64,000 nt of DNA, taken from NCBI GenBank assembly GCA_022565395.1, contig JAIUMV010000010.1, positions 1-64,000 on the forward strand. The letters run 5' to 3'. The stretch is from Marinobacter sp. GTDB lineage: Bacteria; Pseudomonadota; Gammaproteobacteria; Pseudomonadales; Oleiphilaceae. Each line of letters starts with the position of its first letter. The first letter of the stretch is position 1. The notes under the pieces were generated by a model. It did not search any database and was not told the DNA's origin. It saw only the letters and a program-made list of their open reading frames with translations. This document shows positions 52,857 to 63,918 of this stretch, one piece after another. The position numbers and the translations under genes are program-made.

Positions 52857-53900
52857 ATGACATCCGCACCGCCCTCGCATCCCAGGGCTGACCAAAGTGT
52901 TTCAGTGGGTCAGGATACCGCATCACCTTCGGCAGTGCGCACCGGCGGATGTCACCGGCCCAACTGGCACCTTGGCCAGGTCATTGAAGGCCTGCGTCAG
53001 GCGCGTCATGACTGGCGTGAACAGCATGGCCGCGAATTGGAGATGGGTAGTCGTGAGCTGCCCTCTCACGATGCCATCCACAGGTTCATGGACACCCTGT
53101 GCGGCGTGTTGTTTCCCATGCGTCTGGGGCCACCCGATCTGAACAAGGAAGGTGAAGATTACTTCGTCGGCCACACTCTCAATAACGCACTGAATATACT
53201 CTACGCCCAGGTTATTCTGGAACTTGAGTACAAAAAGCAGGCTCCGCCCCAGGAACTCGAAGGCCGTGCCCGCGAGGTTGTACGTGCCTTTGCCCATGAG
53301 TTGCCGGGCATCCGTCGGATGCTTGATCAGGACGTAACCGCGGCCTACCGGGGCGACCCCGCAGCCACCTGCGTGGATGAGGTCCTTATCTGCTATCCCG
53401 GTGTGTATGCCATCCTCCACCACCGTATTGCCCATGAATTCTACAAGCTGGGCCTGCGCCTGATTGCGCGCATCATCGCAGAGAAAGCCCATTCCGCGAC
53501 CGGTATCGATATTCATCCCGGCGCCACCATTGGCCGTGAGTTCTTCATCGACCACGGCACCGGTGTCGTCATTGGCGAAACCTGTATCATTGGCGACCGG
53601 GTTCGTCTGTACCAGGCGGTGACACTGGGCGCGGTGAGGTTCCAGGAGGACGAGAGCGGCTCCCTGAAGAAAGGCGAGCCACGACACCCCATTGTTGAGG
53701 ATGACGTAGTGATCTACGCCGGCGCCACCATTCTGGGCCGTATCACCCTGGGCAAGAGCTCCGTCATCGGCGGTAATGTGTGGCTGACTCGCAGCATTCC
53801 GGCTAACAGCCAGATATCCCAGGCCAGTTCCCGCAAATCCATGGACTGCGTGACTGAGGATTGCGTGACGCTGGGTGACAAGGCGCAACAGGGGAGCTGA
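52857..53900 (+). CDS. Serine acetyltransferase (long form)
   Basis: This 347-residue protein has an N-terminal helical region and a C-terminal left-handed beta-helix of hexapeptides. SATGIDIHPGATIGREFFID, then GTGVVIGETCIIGDRVRL, holds the active-site histidines of serine acetyltransferase (CysE/SrpH). It forms O-acetylserine for cysteine synthesis. The N-terminus is longer than CysE (about 270) and resembles the SrpH/EpsC group. ATG 52857 follows AGGAG. Confidence 0.9.
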   Translation: MTSAPPSHPRADQSVSVGQDTASPSAVRTGGCHRPNWHLGQVIEGLRQARHDWREQHGRELEMGSRELPSHDAIHRFMDTLCGVLFPMRLGPPDLNKEGEDYFVGHTLNNALNILYAQVILELEYKKQAPPQELEGRAREVVRAFAHELPGIRRMLDQDVTAAYRGDPAATCVDEVLICYPGVYAILHHRIAHEFYKLGLRLIARIIAEKAHSATGIDIHPGATIGREFFIDHGTGVVIGETCIIGDRVRLYQAVTLGAVRFQEDESGSLKKGEPRHPIVEDDVVIYAGATILGRITLGKSSVIGGNVWLTRSIPANSQISQASSRKSMDCVTEDCVTLGDKAQQGS

Positions 53901-53923
53901 CACGCCCCTTTCAGTTGCCGGCT

Positions 53924-55066
53924 TTACAACCCGCGGGCCTTGAGCCAGTTATCGACAGGGTTAGCGTAGCTTGCCAGCAGAAACGGCTGTTGCGCCGCCG
54001 TGCATTGCGCGAGTCGCTGATCCAGCACCTGCTCAGCCTGCGTCAGTTCTTCCTGGGTATGGTCTGCCAGCATTTCCGGCGTTAGGCTCTTACCGGTTTG
54101 TCTGGCCCAGGCCACCAGGTTGGACGGGAACAGATGGTAGTGGGCATGCATCTCACGGTCTATTGCCTCCGCCAGCGCCTTGGGTGTATCAGGCAGGTCA
54201 TTACCCAGTGGCTTGCCAAAGTACAGGTGTACCCTGCCCTTCGATCCCGTCAGGCCGCGGATAATCTGCTGGGTGTCGTCACCCGGCTGTTTCTGGTAGC
54301 TGCCAGTATCCGCCCGAATGGCCAGTTCCCGGGCCTTGTCCTGATCACAGGGGTCGTATTCATAAGCGATGGAGACAGGCACGATTTTCAGCCCCGCCAA
54401 CGCCTCCGCAAAAGATTCGCCATTTCGCTTGCGGCTCATATACAGCATTTTGATGATGGCGGGGTCGGTCTCGTCCCGCCCGTCTTTCGCCCGTCCTTCC
54501 CGCTGTGCCAGCCAGACACTCTGCCCTTCCTCCCGCACTGAGTGGTGAATGAAGGCGGAAAGGTTCAGGAAGACGTCGCGCATTTCACGTGGGCTGCTGA
54601 TGTTTCTTTTCACCACAAAGCTCTTGTTGAGCCTCATCAACTCGCCAAACAGCCGGTTCTGCAGCAGATTGTCGCCAATGGCAATACGGGTGGTATCCAA
54701 GCCCTGCCGGTGCAGCAGGTAATTGACGCTCATGGGGTCAAAAACAATATCCCGGTGATTGCAGATAAACAGGTAGCTGCCGGATGGTGCCAGCGTATCG
54801 AGGCCGGTGGCAGTCACCTGAGCCGTACGCTGTACCAGATTGTCCACCAGTGGGTAGATCTTTTCCTGCAGGGCGCGGACTGTGCTGAGGGTGCCAAACT
54901 CGCTGCTCAGCCACTGTGAAACCTGAGCCGTGGTCATACCGGCGCCAGTGGCAGAGAACTGCGTAATCAACTGGAGAAAGGACTCATCCCCCAGCAGTCG
55001 ACCAATGACCGGGCCAACTTCGTCATCGTTATAGGGTCGGATATCGTCAAACGAGTGCATGCTCAT
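53924..55066 (-). CDS. Glycerolipid acyltransferase (PlsC-like)
   Basis: This 380-residue protein has the acyltransferase HX4D motif in [18 protein letters not shown] and an arginine-rich block [19 protein letters not shown], which binds glycerol-phosphate in the family. No long membrane region is obvious. It may use 1-acylglycerol-3-phosphate or a related lipid; the exact acceptor is uncertain. It is divergent from recQ. Confidence 0.82.
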   Translation of the reverse strand: MSMHSFDDIRPYNDDEVGPVIGRLLGDESFLQLITQFSATGAGMTTAQVSQWLSSEFGTLSTVRALQEKIYPLVDNLVQRTAQVTATGLDTLAPSGSYLFICNHRDIVFDPMSVNYLLHRQGLDTTRIAIGDNLLQNRLFGELMRLNKSFVVKRNISSPREMRDVFLNLSAFIHHSVREEGQSVWLAQREGRAKDGRDETDPAIIKMLYMSRKRNGESFAEALAGLKIVPVSIAYEYDPCDQDKARELAIRADTGSYQKQPGDDTQQIIRGLTGSKGRVHLYFGKPLGNDLPDTPKALAEAIDREMHAHYHLFPSNLVAWARQTGKSLTPEMLADHTQEELTQAEQVLDQRLAQCTAAQQPFLLASYANPVDNWLKARGL

Positions 55067-55217
55067 TTTTCTTTGGTTCCAATACAGTCGCGCTATTGTA
55101 AACAGATTCTGGACGCTGCTTAGTCCGGCACCATATCAGCCAACGCCATCGCTGGCTATTATCTGTTATGCTTGCCGGCCTAATCGACAGGTATCCCCAC
55201 CACCGACAGGTTCATAC

Positions 55218-57101
55218 ATGCTGACGGAAGATCTCGCGCGCACCACGTCTTCAACCCAAACCAGAGCCCGCCCTGCTCCGGAACAGGTGCTGCGTCAGGT
55301 GTTCGGGTATGAGCATTTCCGCGGTCCTCAGCAGGCTATTATCCAAACGGTCGTTGACGGGGGTGATGCCCTGGTCATTATGCCTACCGGTGGCGGTAAA
55401 TCCCTGTGTTATCAGATTCCTGCCCTGGTGCGCCCCGGGGTTGGCATCATCGTGTCGCCCTTGATTGCCCTGATGCAGGATCAGGTGGCCGCCCTGCAGC
55501 AATTAGGCGTACGCGCCGCTTTTCTGAATTCAACCCAGGATTTTCAGGAAGTCCGCGGGATTGAGGAGGCGCTCTATCAGGGTGAGCTGGATCTGCTTTA
55601 CTGCGCCCCCGAGCGCCTGCTGCAATCCCGCACCCTGGATCTGCTGCACCGTTGCCAGCTGGCGCTGTTTGCCATTGATGAGGCGCACTGTGTATCTCAG
55701 TGGGGCCACGACTTCCGCTCAGACTATCTGGGGCTTGGCGCACTCAGCGAGCAGTTTCCCGATGTGCCTCGGATTGCCCTAACCGCCACCGCTGATGACC
55801 GCACCCAACAGGAAATAGCCCAACGCCTGCAGTTGGTAGACGCGCAGCACTTTATCAGTGGCTTTGATCGCCCCAATATCCAGTATCGCATCGGCCAGAA
55901 GAACAACGCCAACAAACAGCTGCTGGCCTTTATTAACGCAGAACATCCGGGTGAAGCAGGCGTGGTCTATTGCCTGTCCCGCAGCAAGGTGGAAGCCACT
56001 GCAAAGATGCTGTGTGACCACGGGTTTAATGCCCTGCCCTACCATGCGGGCCTACCCGCTGACGTTCGGGCCCGTCATCAGGAGCGCTTCCTGCGGGAAG
56101 ATGGCGTGATTATTGTCGCCACCATCGCTTTTGGTATGGGTATCGACAAGCCTGATGTCCGCTTTGTTGCGCACTTGGACCTGCCCAAGAGTATCGAGGC
56201 CTACTACCAGGAAACCGGGCGCGCCGGCCGCGACGGCCAGCCGTCTACCGCATGGATGGTGTATGGCCTGCAGGATGCCATCAAACTTCGCCAGATGCTG
56301 GAGTCCTCCGCCGGTAACGACGAGTTCAAGCGGGTTGAGCGCCAGAAGCTGGATGCCATGCTGGGTTTGTGTGAGGTGACCGCCTGTCGCCGCCAGGTCT
56401 TGCTACGGTATTTTGGCGAGGAAGCACCGGAACCCTGTGGCAACTGCGACACCTGCCTGACCCCGCCAGAGACCTGGGACGCCACCGACGCCGTGCGTAA
56501 GGCACTGTCCTGCGTCTACCGCACCGGGCAGCGCTTTGGCGTCAACTATGTGATTGATGTGCTGCGGGGTGTCAGTAACGAGCGCATCCAACAGTTCGGG
56601 CACCATGCCCTGTCAACCTTTGGCATTGGCGGAGAGTTGAGCACCACGGAATGGCGCTCCGTGTTTCGTCAACTGGTGGCCAACGGGTATCTGCGGGTGG
56701 ATGCGGAAGGATTTGGCGCTCTGGCGCTGACGGAAACCTGCCGGCCGTTGCTGAAGGGTGATGACAGCATCCAGCTCAGGCGTGACCGGAGTGAGCCTAA
56801 ATCTGCCAAACGTTCCAGCGGCAAGTCGGCCCGCGACCGCCTGTCTCAGGATCTGAGCCCGGCAGATCAGCCGCTATGGGAAGCATTACGCGCGCGCAGA
56901 AAAGAACTGGCGGCAGAACAGGGCGTACCGCCCTATGTAATATTCCATGACGCCACCTTGCTGGACATCCTCCATCGCAAGCCACGTTCGCTTGCCGAAC
57001 TGGCGGAAGCTAACGGCGTAGGTCAGGCCAAGCTGGAACGTTATGGCCAGGCCTTCCTCGATGTCCTGATGTCTGTTGTAACAGATTCAAACACAATTTA
57101 A
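55218..57101 (+). CDS. recQ: ATP-dependent DNA helicase RecQ
   Basis: This 627-residue superfamily 2 helicase has Walker [13 protein letters not shown] (residues 55-66), DEAH at 154-157 ([18 protein letters not shown]), motif VI ([14 protein letters not shown]), the RecQ zinc cysteines ([13 protein letters not shown] ... CGNCDTC), a winged helix, and an HRDC domain ([20 protein letters not shown]). ATG 55218 gives the family N-terminus; an in-frame start 159 bases earlier overlaps the acyltransferase promoter. Confidence 0.95.
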   Translation: MLTEDLARTTSSTQTRARPAPEQVLRQVFGYEHFRGPQQAIIQTVVDGGDALVIMPTGGGKSLCYQIPALVRPGVGIIVSPLIALMQDQVAALQQLGVRAAFLNSTQDFQEVRGIEEALYQGELDLLYCAPERLLQSRTLDLLHRCQLALFAIDEAHCVSQWGHDFRSDYLGLGALSEQFPDVPRIALTATADDRTQQEIAQRLQLVDAQHFISGFDRPNIQYRIGQKNNANKQLLAFINAEHPGEAGVVYCLSRSKVEATAKMLCDHGFNALPYHAGLPADVRARHQERFLREDGVIIVATIAFGMGIDKPDVRFVAHLDLPKSIEAYYQETGRAGRDGQPSTAWMVYGLQDAIKLRQMLESSAGNDEFKRVERQKLDAMLGLCEVTACRRQVLLRYFGEEAPEPCGNCDTCLTPPETWDATDAVRKALSCVYRTGQRFGVNYVIDVLRGVSNERIQQFGHHALSTFGIGGELSTTEWRSVFRQLVANGYLRVDAEGFGALALTETCRPLLKGDDSIQLRRDRSEPKSAKRSSGKSARDRLSQDLSPADQPLWEALRARRKELAAEQGVPPYVIFHDATLLDILHRKPRSLAELAEANGVGQAKLERYGQAFLDVLMSVVTDSNTI

Positions 57102-57170
57102 CCCCCAGGCGCAGGGACAGAGCTGCTTAGCCCGGCTAGACTGTGAGCATTCAATGACCAGGGATGATCG

Positions 57171-58157
57171 ATGGGCGGACTCCTGAAACAACTCCGGCAA
57201 TACTTGGGCACAGGGCTGCTGACGCTGTGTTTGTTGCCAGCTTCTCAGAGTATGGCGGAGGGCGCCGTTGCCTCACCTGTGCCAGTACTGGCACCCCAGT
57301 CTGTTATCCTCTGGCACCGTAACTATGACAGCCCTGCGGTCCGGGCACTACTGACCCTCGCCCTTGAGAAAACCCCTGAATACGGCCCTTACCGCATCGT
57401 GCGGAGCATTGAAATGGGCCAGGGTCGGGCGCTGCTTGAACTTATGCGCAACAACAGCGACCTGGTTACCGTTGCCAACGTTGCCGCCACCCTGGACAGA
57501 GAGGATGATCTGGTTGCCATCCCTATTCCCATCGACAGTGGTCTGCTCGGCTTGCGAGTGTGCCTGGTTACCCCAGCAAACCAGAATCTTTTTGAGGGCG
57601 TGACCTCTGTCGCTGAGCTCAGAAAGCGGGGCTTGCGCATCGGCCAGGGCGTCCATTGGCCTGATACCGGCATACTTCAGGCCAACGATGTTGAGGTTAT
57701 TACCCATCCACAGTTCGACATACTCTTCAGGATGCTGGTAAATGACCGGTTTGAATGCTTCGCACGAGGGGTGAGTGAGGTGCTGTACGATCTGGATCAG
57801 CAGGGTTCTGATGCCTTCATCGTGGAGCCGCACCTGCTGGTTGCCTATCCCTTCCCATCCTATTTTTTCGTCAGCCGTGCAGATCATGAGACGGGTCAGC
57901 GCATTCAGCTGGGCATGGAAAGAGCCATAGAGGATGGCAGTTTTTCTGAGTTTCTGGACGACTTCTATGCGCGTCCGGTGAGAGAACTGGGGCTCGACCA
58001 GCGCCAGGTACTGACACTGGAGAACCCCTTTCTATCGGAAGAGTCGGCCAAAGTGGTAAGCCGTGCCCTGCAGTTTCTGCAACAGTTCATTGAGCGCCAC
58101 GGCAAATCCACGGAACCGCTGAACGGCATGCTGGAACAGCCCGCCGTTACACCTTGA
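57171..58157 (+). CDS. Periplasmic substrate-binding-like protein
   Basis: This 328-residue protein has a signal peptide ([18 protein letters not shown], cut near residue 29). A two-lobed binding-protein fold follows with [40 protein letters not shown] and FLDDFYARP. No transporter genes are beside it. Its 3' end overlaps that of the convergent chemoreceptor by 11 bases. It may deliver a ligand to that receptor or another system; the ligand is unknown. Confidence 0.7.
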   Translation: MGGLLKQLRQYLGTGLLTLCLLPASQSMAEGAVASPVPVLAPQSVILWHRNYDSPAVRALLTLALEKTPEYGPYRIVRSIEMGQGRALLELMRNNSDLVTVANVAATLDREDDLVAIPIPIDSGLLGLRVCLVTPANQNLFEGVTSVAELRKRGLRIGQGVHWPDTGILQANDVEVITHPQFDILFRMLVNDRFECFARGVSEVLYDLDQQGSDAFIVEPHLLVAYPFPSYFFVSRADHETGQRIQLGMERAIEDGSFSEFLDDFYARPVRELGLDQRQVLTLENPFLSEESAKVVSRALQFLQQFIERHGKSTEPLNGMLEQPAVTP

Positions 58158-60036
58158 AGCGGCCCACTTTCTCATTAAGTTGCTGACCTACCTGATCCAC
58201 CTTCTCACTGTAGACATCGTTTTCACTGGCGGCGGAGGCCGCCTCCTGACCTTGCTCGGCAATCCGGGTAATAGACGCATTGAGCTCTTCCGTCACCGAG
58301 GTCTGTTCTTCTGAAGCGGTGGCAATCTGCGAGGTCATGTCGCTGATGGCACCAATAGCCTTGGCCACACGATTCAGCGCATCCATGGCGTCATGAGCCT
58401 TCTCCAGACTTACATTGGAGACAGCCCTTGATTCCTGCATGACCTGCACCGCATCGTGGGCACCTTTCTGGAGGCGGTTAATCATCTCATTGATTTCTTC
58501 GGTGCTGTCGTGGGTGCGCTTGGCCAGATTCCGGACCTCATCAGCAACCACCGCGAAGCCCCTGCCTGCATCACCGGCCCGCGCTGCCTCAATGGCAGCA
58601 TTCAGCGCCAGCAGATTCGTCTGTTCGGCAATACTCTGGATCACTTCCAGTACGCTGGAAATGTCTGTCACATCCTTGCCAAGCTTGTCGATTACCTCTG
58701 CCGCTGCAGACACCTCGGTAGACAACCGCTCTACCGCATTGCTGGAGGCCTCAACGGTTTGCAAAGACTCCCGCGCGCTTTCATCTGCCGCTGTTGCCGC
58801 ATCTGCAGTTTGCTGAGCATTCCCGGCAATCTCGTTGGCAGCCGCAGACATCTCATTGATGGCCGTGGCGATCATATCAATCTCAGATTGCTGCTTCTCG
58901 ACACTGGTACGGCTGACACTGGAGGTTTGTTTCAGTGAGGACACATAGCCGGTAAGCTCACCTGCCCCCTCCTTGACATCGCCTACCACGTTCTGCAGGT
59001 TTTCCACGAACTGGTTAAAGCTGCCTGCCAACTGGCCGAGCTCATCGTTGGAATCCACTCGCAGTCGACGGGTCAGATCAGCATCACCACTGGCAATATC
59101 CGCCAGCGCAGAGTTGAGACTGCGTACCGGCGCCAACAGCACCTTGACGCCAATATTCAGAACGACCAGCGCGATAGCCAGCGCGATTACCGCCACCAGG
59201 GTTCCTGTAGTTCGGGCAGACACCACCGGCCCCATGATCAGGTCATCATTGGCAAAAAGCCCCAGATACCAGTTAACGCCCCGGGCATCACCGATGCGGT
59301 GGAAGCCTACCCGCCAGTCAGTGCCGTTGATGTTGATCAATCTGTTCTGGCCATCCAGCCGTGGGTCTCCGCCAATCAAACGGCGCACATGTTCACCAAC
59401 ACGCTCCTGCTCAGGGTGGAAGAGCACAGTACCCTCGGAGCTGATCAAAATGGCGTAACCGGTTTCCGCCAGATTCACATTGGCCAGCAGGCGCTCAATG
59501 GCACCCAGGGTAATATCGCCACCGACAACACCCGCATAAGCACCCCGCGTTACCGGTGCCAGCGTAGAAATAATGGTGTTGCCACTGCTGGCATCCCGAT
59601 AAGGCTCTGTAAAAGAGGCTCGACCCAGCTGCTTGGCCAATTGGAACCAGGGCCTGGTGCGGGGGTCATAGCCCGCTGGCAGGGCCTGTTGGGATTGATC
59701 ATTTGGCATAAGCATGTAACCGTCATCACGGCCAACATACACATCGTCAAATCCCCCGCCTACGGTAGCCGTCACCAAAATGCGCCGGGCATCCTGGTCA
59801 TTAACGGCAGTTTGCAACGTGCGAGCTGCGGCTTCCGTCAGACTAAGGCGGGTATTCAACCAATCCGCTATCGCCGCGGTGCTCTGAGTTACAGCGTCTG
59901 CCATCATGGCATCCACATAGGTGTCGGTTGTGTTCACAAGGCGTCGGTCGGCCATGACCGCGTATACAGCAATGATAAGTACCAGCAATGCACCAAAAGC
60001 GACCAGCAGCTTCTGTCCAAACGACAAACTTTTCAT
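58147..60036 (-). CDS. Methyl-accepting chemotaxis protein (dCache type)
   Basis: This 629-residue receptor has an N-terminal helix ([20 protein letters not shown]), a periplasmic double-Cache domain ([58 protein letters not shown]), a second helix ([19 protein letters not shown]), HAMP, and a signalling hairpin with the invariant tip [20 protein letters not shown]. It has no C-terminal pentapeptide. Start ATG 60036 with GGAG upstream. Confidence 0.93.
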   Translation of the reverse strand: MKSLSFGQKLLVAFGALLVLIIAVYAVMADRRLVNTTDTYVDAMMADAVTQSTAAIADWLNTRLSLTEAAARTLQTAVNDQDARRILVTATVGGGFDDVYVGRDDGYMLMPNDQSQQALPAGYDPRTRPWFQLAKQLGRASFTEPYRDASSGNTIISTLAPVTRGAYAGVVGGDITLGAIERLLANVNLAETGYAILISSEGTVLFHPEQERVGEHVRRLIGGDPRLDGQNRLININGTDWRVGFHRIGDARGVNWYLGLFANDDLIMGPVVSARTTGTLVAVIALAIALVVLNIGVKVLLAPVRSLNSALADIASGDADLTRRLRVDSNDELGQLAGSFNQFVENLQNVVGDVKEGAGELTGYVSSLKQTSSVSRTSVEKQQSEIDMIATAINEMSAAANEIAGNAQQTADAATAADESARESLQTVEASSNAVERLSTEVSAAAEVIDKLGKDVTDISSVLEVIQSIAEQTNLLALNAAIEAARAGDAGRGFAVVADEVRNLAKRTHDSTEEINEMINRLQKGAHDAVQVMQESRAVSNVSLEKAHDAMDALNRVAKAIGAISDMTSQIATASEEQTSVTEELNASITRIAEQGQEAASAASENDVYSEKVDQVGQQLNEKVGRFKV

Positions 60037-60259
60037 TCTTGTTACTCCGGGCCGGGACAACCTGAAGGGCCGTTATTACAGCCCTGCCAATTCTGTAGAG
60101 TTTGCAATTAAATAATAGTCAACACTCCGGATTTCGGCAGCTAACAGGAACTCTTTACACTTATCTGTTAAAATCCGTCACTAAATCAGTGGTCTGCCCA
60201 GACATATCTGGCTGGATATCGCTCATCATTCAAAGCTAAGGCGTTAAAGGAGTAGTTTG

Positions 60260-61795
60260 ATGGCTCATGAAGAACTTCATCTCAGCCTTCGTAACCTGAC
60301 GCTGGATGACTATGACCAGCTCTACCACCTGATGGAGCTGATCTACGACGATATTGGTGGCGCCTGGCCCCAAGCCACCATCAAGGCCCTGGTGCAACAG
60401 TTCCCTGACGGCCAGATCTGCATTGAGGATCATGGCGAGCTGGTGGCCGTTGCCTTAACGGTGCGCGTCCAGTACGACCGTTTCAGTAACCCTCACACCT
60501 ACGACGATCTCATCCTGCGCAATGACAATATCTGGCATAACCCCAAGGGTGACTCCCTGTACGGGCTAGATGTGTTCATTCACCCTGAATACCGGGGTTA
60601 CCGCCTGGGGCGGCGCCTTTACGAAGCGCGCAAGGAGCTGGCCCGTACCCTGAACCTGAAGGCGATCCTTGCCGGTGGGCGTATCCCCAACTACCACAAG
60701 TACGCGGACCAGCACACACCGCAGGAATACATACGACGGGTTGATCGCAAGGAAATCTATGACCCTATCCTGACCTTCCAGCTGTCCAACAACTTCCAGG
60801 TCAAGCGGCTACTGCACAAGTACCTGCCAGAGGACGAAAAATCGCTCGGCTATGCCACCTTGCTGGAGTGGGCCAACATCATGTACACGCCGCCCACCTC
60901 GGTGATTGGCGCGCGTAAGACTCAGGTACGCATGGGCGCCGTGCAGTGGCAGATGCGGGAATTCACGTCCGTTGAGCAAGTACTCAAACAGGTGGAGTAC
61001 TTTGTGGATGCCCTGTCAGACTACAAGAGCGATATCGCTCTGTTTCCTGAGTTTTTCAACGCCCCCCTGATGGGCCTGACGGATCAGATGGATCAGACCC
61101 GGGCGATCCGTTTCCTTGCGGGATTTACCGAACAGTTCCGTAACGAAATGTCGGAGATGGCGGTCAGCTACAACATCAACATCGTCACGGGCTCAATGCC
61201 ACTGATCGAAAATGACCGGGTGTACAATGTGTCCTACCTTTGTCACCGTGATGGGCGGGTTGATGAGCAGCGCAAGATTCATATCACACCGCACGAGCGC
61301 CGGGACTGGATCATCGAAGGTGGCAACAAGTTTGAGGTCTTTGAAACCGATTCCGGGCGGGTTGCCATCCTCATCTGTTATGACATTGAGTTTCCCGAAC
61401 TTGGACGTATTGCTGCAGACCAGGATGTGGATATCATTTGTGTTCCCTTCTGGACTGACACCAAAAACGGTTACTTGCGGGTGCGTCATTGCGCGCAGGC
61501 ACGGGCCATCGAGAATGAATGCTATGTGATCATCACCGGCAGTGTCGGCAACCTCCCCAAAGTGGAGAACCTTGACGTACAATATGCCCAGTCATCGGTG
61601 TTTTCGCCGTCGGACTTTGCCTTCCCTCACGATGCCGTTATGGCAGAAACCACGCCAAATACCGAGATGATCATGTTCTCAGACCTGGATCTTGAGAAAC
61701 TGATACGGGTGCGAAACGAGGGCTCGGTGACCAACCTGAAAGACCGACGCAAGGACTTATACAAGATAGAAACCCCTTGGGACAGCAAAGACTAG
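60260..61795 (+). CDS. GNAT acetyltransferase fused to a carbon-nitrogen hydrolase
   Basis: This 511-residue fusion has an N-terminal GNAT domain (about residues 8-165; LDVFIHPEYRGYRLGRRLYE is the acetyl-CoA loop). A nitrilase-superfamily domain follows with the Glu-Lys-Cys triad: Glu in ALFPEFFNAPL, Lys in EQRKIHITPHERRDW, and Cys in ILICYDIEFPEL. The two domains lie on one chain, a build known in proteobacteria. The substrate is not established. ATG 60260 follows AAAGGAG. Confidence 0.9.
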   Translation: MAHEELHLSLRNLTLDDYDQLYHLMELIYDDIGGAWPQATIKALVQQFPDGQICIEDHGELVAVALTVRVQYDRFSNPHTYDDLILRNDNIWHNPKGDSLYGLDVFIHPEYRGYRLGRRLYEARKELARTLNLKAILAGGRIPNYHKYADQHTPQEYIRRVDRKEIYDPILTFQLSNNFQVKRLLHKYLPEDEKSLGYATLLEWANIMYTPPTSVIGARKTQVRMGAVQWQMREFTSVEQVLKQVEYFVDALSDYKSDIALFPEFFNAPLMGLTDQMDQTRAIRFLAGFTEQFRNEMSEMAVSYNINIVTGSMPLIENDRVYNVSYLCHRDGRVDEQRKIHITPHERRDWIIEGGNKFEVFETDSGRVAILICYDIEFPELGRIAADQDVDIICVPFWTDTKNGYLRVRHCAQARAIENECYVIITGSVGNLPKVENLDVQYAQSSVFSPSDFAFPHDAVMAETTPNTEMIMFSDLDLEKLIRVRNEGSVTNLKDRRKDLYKIETPWDSKD

Positions 61796-61804
61796 GGCTA
61801 TGTT

Positions 61805-61827
61805 GGCCCGCAAAGAGCAGCGGGGCC
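61805..61827 (+). terminator. Weak terminator-like hairpin after the GNAT-nitrilase gene
   Basis: GGCCCGC-AAAGAGCA-GCGGGGCC forms an imperfect hairpin ten bases past the stop, followed by TCTTG with no long T-run. It could slow or end the transcript. Confidence 0.35.
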
Positions 61828-61953
61828 TCTTGAACCTTTCTATGAGGAGTTTATGGTACTCTGCTGATCATATTGCGAAAATGCACTATAGTGACTATTG
61901 TTTGATCAGCATGGTTGGCTAACAGACTGTAGCCCAGTGGTACCCTCAACATC

Positions 61954-62385
61954 ATGAACAGAAAATTGCCATCAGCAAGCAGTAACTCACAGGGTTTCCG
62001 GGAGCCGTTGCCCGACCTGATCGCACGCTTGCGCATCAGGCACAGCTTCTTTAAGCGGGAAACCGTGGAAGCCCGATTGTTTGAGCTGGATCAGTATGGC
62101 TGCGTCTTCAAGACTGATAAAGTTTTTGAGCCCGGCGATACGGTCGCGTTTGACCTTATTATGGCCATGCCTTTTGATTCCATTCGGGCAAACGCACTGC
62201 AGGGGCTGGTTGTAGAGCGTACAAAGCACTGCAGCAACTTCTTTTATGCCATTGACTTTATTGATAGAAGTCACGGCCAGGGCGCCGATATAAAAGAGAA
62301 GCTTGAGCGTATCCGTGATGTTCTGGAAAAGAAAAAGTCTTTACGTTCACGTCGCACCGGACAGTCGTTCAACTCGCTGGCTTGA
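61954..62385 (+). CDS. PilZ-like domain protein
   Basis: This 143-residue basic protein has a PilZ-like beta-barrel pattern (VEARLFELDQYGCVFKTDK; GDTVAFDLIMAMPFDS; FFYAIDFIDRS). The RxxxR and D/NxSxxG cyclic-di-GMP motifs are degenerate, so nucleotide binding is doubtful. It ends four bases after the upstream TTG of the next frame and may be co-transcribed with the helix-hairpin-helix gene. Confidence 0.55.
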   Translation: MNRKLPSASSNSQGFREPLPDLIARLRIRHSFFKRETVEARLFELDQYGCVFKTDKVFEPGDTVAFDLIMAMPFDSIRANALQGLVVERTKHCSNFFYAIDFIDRSHGQGADIKEKLERIRDVLEKKKSLRSRRTGQSFNSLA

Positions 62386-62435
62386 ACACCCAAGGCACCA
62401 CACCGACCGCACCTGACGAACCAAGGAGATGCCCC

Positions 62436-63095
62436 ATGGCAAAGAAAGATAAGCCCAATCTGGACAACATTGTTCAGCGCGTGAACAAAGAGTTCGAGAA
62501 AACCTCACAGCAGCTGGAAAAGCTGATCAGTGAGGCTTTCAAGCAGTTTGAGTCCCTGCAAAGCCAGATTCAGGAGCCTGTCAAAAAGCTCTTCAAGGAA
62601 ATCGACGAGATGCGGGAGCGGGAAATGAAGCGCTTCAACGAAGAGCTGGAGCGCCGCATGAACGAGTTCCAGGAACTGCAGGACAGCCTGCTGGAAAAAG
62701 TCGGCATGCAGCCACGCAAGAAGTCACCCGCAGCCAAAGCCAAGGCAACAGCATCGGCAGCCGCCGCTGACGCTAAACAGGCCGCAAGCAAGGCAACCAA
62801 AGCTGCCAAGAAAGAAGTGAAGAAAGCAACGACGCAAGCCAAGAAAACCGTTGCAAAAGCGCAGGAAAAAGTCGCCAGCGCGCAGAAAGCCGTAACCCAG
62901 ACAGTGAAAGATACTGATCTGCAAAAAATCAAAGGTGTTGGCCCGGTCACCGTTAAAAAACTGAAAGAGGCGGGCATCACCACCATCAATCAGATTGCCA
63001 ATCCATCAGTGGATGACAAGAAAAAGCTGGCTGCCTTCGAAAAGACCCGGGGCTTTGAGACCTGGGCTGCCGAAGCCAAGAAGCTGCTCAAGTAA
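62436..63095 (+). CDS. Lys/Ala-rich helix-hairpin-helix protein (phasin-like N-terminus)
   Basis: This 219-residue protein starts MAKKDKPNLDNIVQRVNKEF at ATG 62436 behind AAGGAG. Residues ~15-95 are an amphipathic coiled coil (REREMKRFNEELERRMNEFQ). Residues ~100-160 are repeats of Lys/Ala resembling histone H1 or AlgP tails (AKKEVKKATTQAKKTVAKAQ). The end is a helix-hairpin-helix (LQKIKGVGPVTVKKLKEAGI). It may bind DNA or coat a granule. A longer TTG-started frame is less likely. Confidence 0.7.
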   Translation: MAKKDKPNLDNIVQRVNKEFEKTSQQLEKLISEAFKQFESLQSQIQEPVKKLFKEIDEMREREMKRFNEELERRMNEFQELQDSLLEKVGMQPRKKSPAAKAKATASAAAADAKQAASKATKAAKKEVKKATTQAKKTVAKAQEKVASAQKAVTQTVKDTDLQKIKGVGPVTVKKLKEAGITTINQIANPSVDDKKKLAAFEKTRGFETWAAEAKKLLK

Positions 63096-63121
63096 CAACG
63101 GCCAGCTTCATATTCCTGTAC

Positions 63122-63145
63122 AGCCACCGTCCTGTGACGGTGGCT
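63122..63145. terminator. Strong hairpin after the helix-hairpin-helix gene
   Basis: AGCCACCGTC-CTGT-GACGGTGGCT is a perfect 10-bp stem 26 bases past the stop. There is no T-run on either side, so it is terminator-like rather than a textbook intrinsic terminator. Confidence 0.5.
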
Positions 63146-63321
63146 GCGCTCCCAACTCGCCAACACCCCCTTCACCCCCATCATCACAGGATTGCCAAAC
63201 GCTAGGCATCAGGTTCCTGAGGCCGCAGTAAGCCGTTCACTATTTGGAATCTGTATCACAGCAACAATCCGTTACACTTCGTATCATGCCATTACATTGG
63301 AGCATGACTTGAAGGGAAACC

Positions 63322-63918
63322 ATGATTAGCAGTGTTGTTGTCGCTATTGAAATAACGCTGGCCGGACTGTTGATGCTGTTGGCATTCCGCATTATCAACC
63401 TGGCCCGCGAGCAGGAGGCTGCGTTGAGCCCGGAGGGCACCCTTGTAGCGGATGTCCTACCTCAGAGACGAGCCCCTATGAACCTTAGCCCTGCGAGTCT
63501 TGCGCCCTCAGCGACGGGAGCTGGTGTCTCTGAACGTCAGGAACTCACTGCCAACCTCCATATTCTCGCCAGTCTGCAGCTTCGCGACAGCCGTATGCGT
63601 GGCCTTGATATAATCGCCGCGCCCCTGCCTGTTCGGGGCTATACCGCTGCCTGGTTTTATGGCGCCGCCTGCGCCTTACTGTCTGGTCGCGGCTACTCCC
63701 ACGATTCCGTCATTGAACTGATAAGCCCTTTCCTGGCGCGCACGCTGGGCATGGGTGAAATGGCAGTGGGTCAGAGCCTGCATACCGTCACCCACTGCAG
63801 CAGTAAACTGGGCTGCTTTCGGCTGGGTGTTGATGGCGCCAACACCTGGCTGCGCAAGCACTATGTGACGGAAGACCACTCCCTCTATAGCGCTGTCACC
63901 ACCCAGGCTTTTGTGTAA
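63322..63918 (+). CDS. Membrane-anchored protein of unknown function
   Basis: This 198-residue protein has an N-terminal membrane helix (SVVVAIEITLAGLLMLLAFR). A linker and a helical domain follow with LQLRDSRMRGLDIIAAPLPV, and the end includes GEMAVGQSLHTVTHCSSKLG. No family comes to mind. GAAGGG precedes the ATG at 63322. No close partner is in the window. Confidence 0.65.
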   Translation: MISSVVVAIEITLAGLLMLLAFRIINLAREQEAALSPEGTLVADVLPQRRAPMNLSPASLAPSATGAGVSERQELTANLHILASLQLRDSRMRGLDIIAAPLPVRGYTAAWFYGAACALLSGRGYSHDSVIELISPFLARTLGMGEMAVGQSLHTVTHCSSKLGCFRLGVDGANTWLRKHYVTEDHSLYSAVTTQAFV

